Shown here piece by piece: positions 7,215 to 10,518 of a stretch of DNA of 10,518 nucleotides. The notes under the pieces are model-generated. The model had not been told where the DNA came from. It did no database searches and saw nothing but the letters and a program-made list of their open reading frames with translations. The DNA lies in the NCBI GenBank assembly GCA_023394655.1, contig JAEXAG010000068.1:1-10518 (forward strand), in the 5' to 3' direction. This DNA comes from Pseudomonadota bacterium. GTDB lineage: Bacteria > Pseudomonadota > Gammaproteobacteria > Xanthomonadales > Xanthomonadaceae. Made by a program: the position numbers and the translations under genes. The first letter of the stretch is position 1, and every line of letters starts with the position of its first letter.

Positions 7215-7262
7215 GAGGCATCAACGGGAAAGGACGGGCATATTCCAGCATCCCCGACGCGA

Positions 7263-7291
7263 TTGCATTTTCACAAACGTGGAGCTAAGTT
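7263..7291 (+). promoter_or_regulatory. Candidate promoter of the cold shock gene
   Basis: TTGCAT (7263-7268) and TAAGTT (7286-7291) are separated by 17 bases and are a plausible sigma-70 pair. They would start a transcript near 7298 with a leader of about 149 bases, similar in length to the regulated leader of E. coli cspA. The region is AT-richer than its surroundings. The match is moderate and other starts are possible. Confidence 0.35.
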
Positions 7292-7310
7292 GACTTCGCT
7301 GAGTTTCAAG

Positions 7311-7418
7311 GGTCACCGAGAATCGTGGCCTGGCGTATCGGTTCATGCCGTTGCACCGTTTCACCCGTTCCCTCCTTGTGACCAGCATCGTCCCCGCCTC
7401 CATCGGCCGGGGCGGTCA
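7311..7418 (+). promoter_or_regulatory. Cold shock leader with competing pairings
   Basis: Within the long csp leader, GGTCAC (7311-7316) can pair with GTGACC (7378-7383). The core TGACC (7379-7383) can instead pair with GGTCA (7414-7418), and CCGCC (7394-7398) with GGCGG (7411-7415). These pairings share bases and cannot all form. Competing folds are how the E. coli cspA leader senses temperature, so a similar role is possible. The stems are only 5-6 bp. Confidence 0.25.
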
Positions 7419-7446
7419 ACCTGAAATGTTCCAAGGAGCAAGTTCG

Positions 7447-7656
7447 ATGTCGAACCGTGAAACCGGCACCGTCAAGTGGTTCAACGATGCCAAGGGATTT
7501 GGCTTCATCAGCCGCGAAAGCGGCGAGGACGTGTTCGTGCACTTCCGTGCCATCCAGACCCAGGGTTTCAAGACCCTGAAGGAAGGCCAGAAGGTCACCT
7601 TCACCGTCGTCCAGGGCCAGAAGGGCCTGCAAGCGGACGCCGTGGAGCCGATGTAA
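7447..7656 (+). CDS. CspA-family cold shock protein
   Basis: A 69-residue single cold shock domain that binds single-stranded RNA or DNA and acts as an RNA chaperone in the cytoplasm. The RNA-binding motifs are intact: RNP1 KGFGFI at 16-21, preceded by VKWFND, and RNP2 VFVHF at 29-33. The remaining sequence is the typical five-strand OB-fold, ending [10 protein letters not shown]. The start is decided by AAGGAG at 7433-7438, 8 bases before the ATG. The frame is open further upstream to an ATG at 7345, but that would add 34 residues not found in the family and bypass the ribosome binding site. The gene stands alone, with a long leader and a strong terminator. Expression under cold stress is not guaranteed, since many CspA homologues are constitutive or stationary-phase proteins. 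Confidence 0.97.
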   Translation: MSNRETGTVKWFNDAKGFGFISRESGEDVFVHFRAIQTQGFKTLKEGQKVTFTVVQGQKGLQADAVEPM

Positions 7657-7693
7657 TCCGCAACACATCTGGATTCGCCCTTTTCGAATCGAC

Positions 7694-7722
7694 AAGCCCC
7701 GGCCAATGGCCGGGGCTTTTTT
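7694..7722 (+). terminator. Intrinsic terminator of the cold shock gene
   Basis: GCCCCGGCC (7696-7704), loop AAT, GGCCGGGGC (7708-7716), followed by TTTTTT (7717-7722). The 9-bp GC stem extends by two A-T pairs. It sits 37 bases after the csp stop. On the minus strand the hairpin is followed only by TTGTCG, so it is mainly a terminator for the rightward transcript, though it may also slow leftward transcription from the lipoprotein gene. Confidence 0.93.
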
Positions 7723-7754
7723 GCGCGTCCGTGCTGCAGCGGATGAGACCGGAA

Positions 7755-8219
7755 TCAGCGGGCCCAGGCGCGACCGTTGTAGACGCGGACGTAGGAGCCC
7801 TCGCGGATGCCGTTGATGTCGTTCTGGGTGACGACGGTCTGCTGGCCGTTGTTCATTCGCACGTACAGGTTGTACTGCGCGCCGCTGGTGCGGTTCTGGA
7901 TGGCGTTGCCTGCCACGGCGCCTGCCGCGGCACCTACCGCCGTGGCCGTGTTCTGGCGGCCCTTGCTTTCGTCCTTGGCCAGTTCGCGGCCGGCGACCGC
8001 GCCGACGATGCCGCCGACGATCGCGCCGGTGGAGGCGGGCACGGCGGACGAGCCCTGAACCATTTCGATGCGGGTCACGGTGCCGCAGTCGTAGCACTGG
8101 CCGCTGGCGGGCGGCGGAGCGCTGCCGTAGCCGGAGCCGTAACCCGGCGCAGTGGCGCAGGCGGAAAGGGCGAGGGCGGAAGCCGCGGTGGCGGCCAGGG
8201 TCAGGGTGCGGAAATTCAT
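7755..8219 (-). CDS. Glycine-zipper outer-membrane lipoprotein (17 kDa antigen/SlyB-like)
   Basis: The precursor has 154 residues. The lipobox LALSAC ends at C21, the predicted lipidated cysteine; residue +2 is alanine, consistent with sorting to the outer membrane. After a glycine- and proline-rich linker comes QCYDCGTVTRIE (41-52), a conserved CxxCGTV segment. Two glycine-zipper helices follow at about 64-78 (GAIVGGIVGAVAGRE) and 93-107 (ATAVGAAAGAVAGNA), as in the Rickettsia 17-kDa antigen and SlyB-like families, then a C-terminal beta-rich region from about 116 that ends VRVYNGRAW. The role is probably envelope integrity; the precise function is unknown. The start at 8219 is supported by GGAG about 8 bases upstream, whereas an in-frame ATG at 8279 would bury the signal peptide. 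It lies 136 bases downstream of the cytochrome gene. Confidence 0.9.
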   Translation of the reverse strand: MNFRTLTLAATAASALALSACATAPGYGSGYGSAPPPASGQCYDCGTVTRIEMVQGSSAVPASTGAIVGGIVGAVAGRELAKDESKGRQNTATAVGAAAGAVAGNAIQNRTSGAQYNLYVRMNNGQQTVVTQNDINGIREGSYVRVYNGRAWAR

Positions 8220-8283
8220 TTCGAGGCTCCGTATCGCAGTGAGGCGAATTGCCTGGACCGATCCTCTTCCCCTGCCCATGAAT

Positions 8284-8321
8284 CCCGCGTCAATCCCGCT
8301 GGCGACGCGGGTGGCCGCGTC
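8284..8321. repeat. Overlapping alternative hairpins downstream of cytochrome gene
   Basis: CCCGCGTC (8284-8291), GACGCGGG (8304-8311) and CCGCGTC (8315-8321) lie in a row. The middle arm can pair with either neighbour, as 8 bp with a 12-base loop or 7 bp with the four-base loop GTGG. This lies in the 136-base gap between the cytochrome and lipoprotein genes, both leftward. It could be a terminator or attenuator-like element; no T-tract follows either stem. Confidence 0.4.
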
Positions 8322-8355
8322 AGCAGTGATTCATCGCGAAATTCGTGAGCGGAGT

Positions 8356-8805
8356 TCAGGACTTCCTGAAATCGTCGTGGCAGGCCTTGCACTGCCCGCC
8401 GATGTCTCCGATGGTCTTCTGCAGGCTTTCGCAGGAAAGCGGCGGGTTGGCCTGGGCGCCATCGAGCACGGCACGGAAGTTGGCGGAATGGCGGGCGAAG
8501 CGTTCTTCCGCGGCGAGATCCGGGAAGGCGAAATCGACGTCATCGCCCATGCGCCGCAGGGTCTGCAGGTGGGGGATGGTATCGGTGGGGTTGCAGCGAT
8601 TGGTTTCGACGTTCCTGCGCAGCTTGCCCATGTGCCAGGCCTGAACGTTCATCACGCTGTCCGGGAAATGATCCTTGCGTGCCTCCAGCGCGCGCATCGA
8701 CATGACCGTGGCGATCACGCCCAGCACCAGGCCCAGCAGCAGTACGACCAGATAGCGGCTGGCGGCCGAGGATTTGCGCGGGGTGGTTTCGGCGGGCGTG
8801 GACAT
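8356..8805 (-). CDS. Membrane-anchored cytochrome c'-like protein
   Basis: A 149-residue protein with one c-type heme site near its C-terminus, C139-K-A-C142-H143 (CKACHDDFRKS). This is the arrangement of class II cytochromes c (cytochrome c'/c556), four-helix bundles in the periplasm whose heme motif is in the last helix. An N-terminal helix at about 18-37 (YLVVLLLGLVLGVIATVMSM) shows no obvious cleavage site and probably serves as an uncleaved anchor. Met59 or His58 in the first bundle helix (VQAWHMGKL) could be the distal heme ligand, but this is a guess. Two extra cysteines, C71 and C125, are outside the heme motif. The ATG at 8805 is chosen because GGAG lies 6 bases upstream; an ATG at 8811 abuts that site. 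The role may be electron transfer or NO binding, and the partner is unknown. Confidence 0.85.
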   Translation of the reverse strand: MSTPAETTPRKSSAASRYLVVLLLGLVLGVIATVMSMRALEARKDHFPDSVMNVQAWHMGKLRRNVETNRCNPTDTIPHLQTLRRMGDDVDFAFPDLAAEERFARHSANFRAVLDGAQANPPLSCESLQKTIGDIGGQCKACHDDFRKS

Positions 8806-8857
8806 GGGCATCTCCGGCAGGCTGGGATACGGCACGATAGCACGCGGCCATGGCCGG

Positions 8858-8863
8858 TAAAAT
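8858..8863 (+). promoter_or_regulatory. Probable -10 box of tcdA, leaderless transcript likely
   Basis: TAAAAT ends only 6 bases before the ATG at 8870, so transcription would begin at or next to the start codon. No Shine-Dalgarno sequence lies in between. The same TAAAATG string occurs ahead of the fumarase gene. No good -35 hexamer is visible. Confidence 0.4.
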
Positions 8864-8869
8864 GCGCGG

Positions 8870-9673
8870 ATGGAAGTGGATCATCAGCGCTTCGCCGGCA
8901 TCGACCGGCTCTACGGCAGCGGCGCGCTTGCGCGGTTTTCCGCGGCGCATGTCGCGGTCATCGGCATCGGTGGAGTCGGTTCGTGGGCGGTGGAAGCCTT
9001 GGCCCGAAGTGGCATCGGCCAGCTGACGCTGGTGGACGCGGATGATCTCTGCGTCTCCAACACCAATCGGCAACTGCCGGCGCTCGAGGGCCAGTACGGT
9101 CGCGGCAAGGTCGATGCCATGGCCGAGCGCTGCCGGGCGATCAATCCGGCGATCCGCGTGGATCCGGTGCCGTCGTTCCTGACCCCGTCCAACATGGCGG
9201 ACATGCTCGATGGCGGCTTCGATCTGGTGCTCGATGCCTGCGACAGCTTCCGCACAAAGGTGGAGATGATCGCCTTCTGTCGCAGGCGCAAGCAGCCGCT
9301 GATCACCGTCGGCGCCGCCGGTGGTCGCACCGACATCACCCAGATCCGGGTGCGTGATCTTTCCCGTACCGAACACGACGCCATGCTCTCGCTGATCCGG
9401 CGCAAGCTCCGCACGGAATTCAACTTCCCCAAGAACCACGACCGCTACTTCGGCGTGCCCGCGGTGTACTCGCTGGAGAACGTGCGCTATCCACAGGCCG
9501 ATGGCTCGGTGTGCGGCCTGCGACCGCGCGTGGCCGGCAACGACTCCTTGAAACTCGATTGCGGGGCCGGTCTGGGGGCCGCCACGCATGTCACCGGCGC
9601 ATTTGCTTTCGCGGCGGTCGGGAAATCGCTGGAAATGCTGCTGAAGCCGGTGCGGGAGAAGCCGCTCAGTTGA
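8870..9673 (+). CDS. tcdA: tRNA threonylcarbamoyladenosine dehydratase TcdA
   Basis: An E1/MoeB/ThiF-like enzyme that uses ATP to cyclise t6A37 of ANN-decoding tRNAs to ct6A, in the cytoplasm. The 267-residue length is the family norm. The Rossmann nucleotide-binding motif GIGGVGSWAVEALARSGIG is at 32-50, followed by LVDADDLCVSNTNRQ (54-68) with the adenylation-site Asn and Arg. LVLDACDSFRTK (119-130) corresponds to the conserved D-A-x-D-S-x-x-x-K segment, and DGSVC (211-215) and LDCGAGLGAATHVT (229-242) match the C-terminal part of E. coli TcdA (CsdL/YgdL) as I remember it. It is divergent from the cytochrome gene (64-base gap), and its last 8 bases overlap the end of the TatD-family gene. 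No Shine-Dalgarno sequence is visible. Confidence 0.96.
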   Translation: MEVDHQRFAGIDRLYGSGALARFSAAHVAVIGIGGVGSWAVEALARSGIGQLTLVDADDLCVSNTNRQLPALEGQYGRGKVDAMAERCRAINPAIRVDPVPSFLTPSNMADMLDGGFDLVLDACDSFRTKVEMIAFCRRRKQPLITVGAAGGRTDITQIRVRDLSRTEHDAMLSLIRRKLRTEFNFPKNHDRYFGVPAVYSLENVRYPQADGSVCGLRPRVAGNDSLKLDCGAGLGAATHVTGAFAFAAVGKSLEMLLKPVREKPLS

Positions 9674-10445
9674 TCCGCAGGCCGAAAAGCCGTTCGGCGT
9701 TCGCGGTGGTGCAGGCGGCGATTTCCTCGCGGCTTTCCGTCCGCAGCCCGGCGATCGCATCGAGCACGGTGGTCAGGCGTTCCGGCGCGTTGCGGCGGCC
9801 GCGCCATTGGCTGTCGGGCTGGTCTGGGGAATCGGTTTCCAGCAGCAGGTGTTCGAGAGGCATCGCGGCCACCGTGCGCCGCAGCCGCTGCGCGCGCTCG
9901 TAGGTGACGGGGCCGCCGATGCCGAGCATGTAGCCCATCGCGAACAGGCGCTCCGCCTGCTCGCGGCTTCCGGAAAAACTGTGGACGACGCCGTGAACGC
10001 CGGGGTACCGGCGAATCGTGGCGATCACCGCATCGAATGCCCGGCGTGCGTGGACGATCACCGGCAGTTCGAATTCCCGGGCAAGGTCGAGCTGTGCTTC
10101 GAAGAAGGTCTGCTGGGTGTCGCGGTCCAGCGTCTCCAGATGGAAATCGAGGCCAATCTCGCCAACCGCCACGCACGGTGCATCGCCCGCCAGCCATTCG
10201 CGCAGCTGCGCGATGTGCGATTCGCGGTGTGCCTCCAGATACACGGGGTGAAGTCCATAGGCGGCGTGCAGGCCGGGATGGGCCGCGCAGACGTCGCGCA
10301 GGCGCGGCCAGCCCTCGGCATGGATGGCGGGGACGATCTGGGCGACGACGCCGACCGCTTGCGCGCGCTCGAGGGCGGCGGCGCGGTCGGCATCGAATTC
10401 CGCGACGTCGAAATGACTGTGGCTGTCGACCAGTCGCGGCGGCAT
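9666..10445 (-). CDS. TatD-family metal-dependent hydrolase, YjjV-like
   Basis: A 259-residue TIM-barrel hydrolase of the TatD family, whose members include 3'-5' exonucleases; it is cytoplasmic, as no signal peptide is seen. The divalent-metal ligands are all present: H9 and H11 in DSHSHFD, E96 in VGEIGLDFH, H132 in VHARR, H155 in HSFSGS and D205 in LLETDSPD. The sequence resembles YjjV more than TatD proper, for example in VPAIHAEGWPRL, AAYGLHPVYLEAH and GIGGPVTYERAQRLR. Substrate unproven. It starts one base after the stop of the upstream gene (TGACATG), so it is translated from the same message, probably by coupling; no separate Shine-Dalgarno sequence is seen. Its 3' end overlaps tcdA by 8 bases in convergent orientation. 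Confidence 0.94.
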   Translation of the reverse strand: MPPRLVDSHSHFDVAEFDADRAAALERAQAVGVVAQIVPAIHAEGWPRLRDVCAAHPGLHAAYGLHPVYLEAHRESHIAQLREWLAGDAPCVAVGEIGLDFHLETLDRDTQQTFFEAQLDLAREFELPVIVHARRAFDAVIATIRRYPGVHGVVHSFSGSREQAERLFAMGYMLGIGGPVTYERAQRLRRTVAAMPLEHLLLETDSPDQPDSQWRGRRNAPERLTTVLDAIAGLRTESREEIAACTTANAERLFGLRIN

Positions 10446-10446
10446 G

Positions 10447-10518
10447 TCAGCGGCGGGTGGCCTGGCCTTCGATGGGCGGTTCGGTGGCGGGCGGCACTTT
10501 CTTGCGATCCTTCCAGTT
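10447..10518 (-). CDS. C-terminus of an unidentified gene, cut by window edge
   Basis: An open frame of 23 codons plus TGA, running in from the right edge and ending one base before the ATG of the TatD-family gene. The visible residues begin NWKDRKKVPP and end IEGQATRR: a basic stretch, then a proline-rich tail. I do not recognise the protein. The tight TGACATG junction supports a real upstream operon partner. Confidence 0.55.
   Translation of the reverse strand, partial: NWKDRKKVPPATEPPIEGQATRR

Noticed and set aside
7345..7446. In-frame 34-codon N-terminal extension of the cold shock protein
   Set aside because: AAGGAG at 7433-7438 places the start at 7447, which gives the canonical 69-residue protein; the extension would consume the regulatory leader.
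8540..9760. 406-codon minus-strand frame across tcdA
   Set aside because: Antisense to an unmistakable tcdA; residues are typical of shadow translation.
1..10518. Mobile element, CRISPR array, toxin-antitoxin or defence island
   Set aside because: No transposase, integrase, long terminal inverted repeats or spaced direct repeats were seen. Base composition and gene packing look uniform and chromosomal.

Overview
This is ordinary chromosomal DNA from a GC-rich gammaproteobacterium. The protein content points to the Xanthomonadales (Lysobacter/Luteimonas/Xanthomonas relatives): a TonB-dependent receptor with a typical plug, a roughly 508-residue class I [4Fe-4S] fumarase, a glycine-zipper lipoprotein with a CxxCGTV segment, and a recurring TAAAATG sequence just ahead of start codons. 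That placement is inference from protein style, not a database match. I see no tRNA, rRNA, CRISPR array, insertion sequence or phage gene.

Layout from left to right. The window opens inside a leftward TonB-dependent receptor gene whose 3' end is cut off. Its 5' end is divergent from a rightward 80-residue protein that looks like a heavy-metal-associated (HMA) fold without the usual N-terminal CxxC and with a cysteine-rich C-terminal tail. The 131-base gap between them holds a small operator-like palindrome. Next comes a leftward UPF0126/TRIC-type membrane protein, divergent from a rightward class I fumarase. The fumarase ends only 9 bases from the end of a leftward three-gene envelope cluster, in transcription order a DUF456 membrane protein, a membrane-anchored cardiolipin synthase/phospholipase D-type enzyme, and an MscS-type channel with an N-terminal BON domain.

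Divergent from that cluster is a CspA-type cold shock gene with a long leader and a strong intrinsic terminator. Two leftward envelope genes follow: a glycine-zipper outer-membrane lipoprotein and, upstream of it, a membrane-anchored cytochrome c'-like protein. The cytochrome gene is divergent from rightward tcdA (tRNA t6A cyclisation), whose 3' end overlaps by 8 bases a leftward TatD/YjjV-type metal-dependent hydrolase. The last 72 bases encode the C-terminus of another leftward gene, one base upstream of the hydrolase.

Most genes are housekeeping or envelope functions. The most system-like parts are the cardiolipin-synthase/BON-MscS pair, which suggests coupling of membrane lipid composition to tension-gated channels, and the receptor/HMA-like divergent pair, which suggests metal acquisition. 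I found no clear evidence of a wholly new defence or mobile system.
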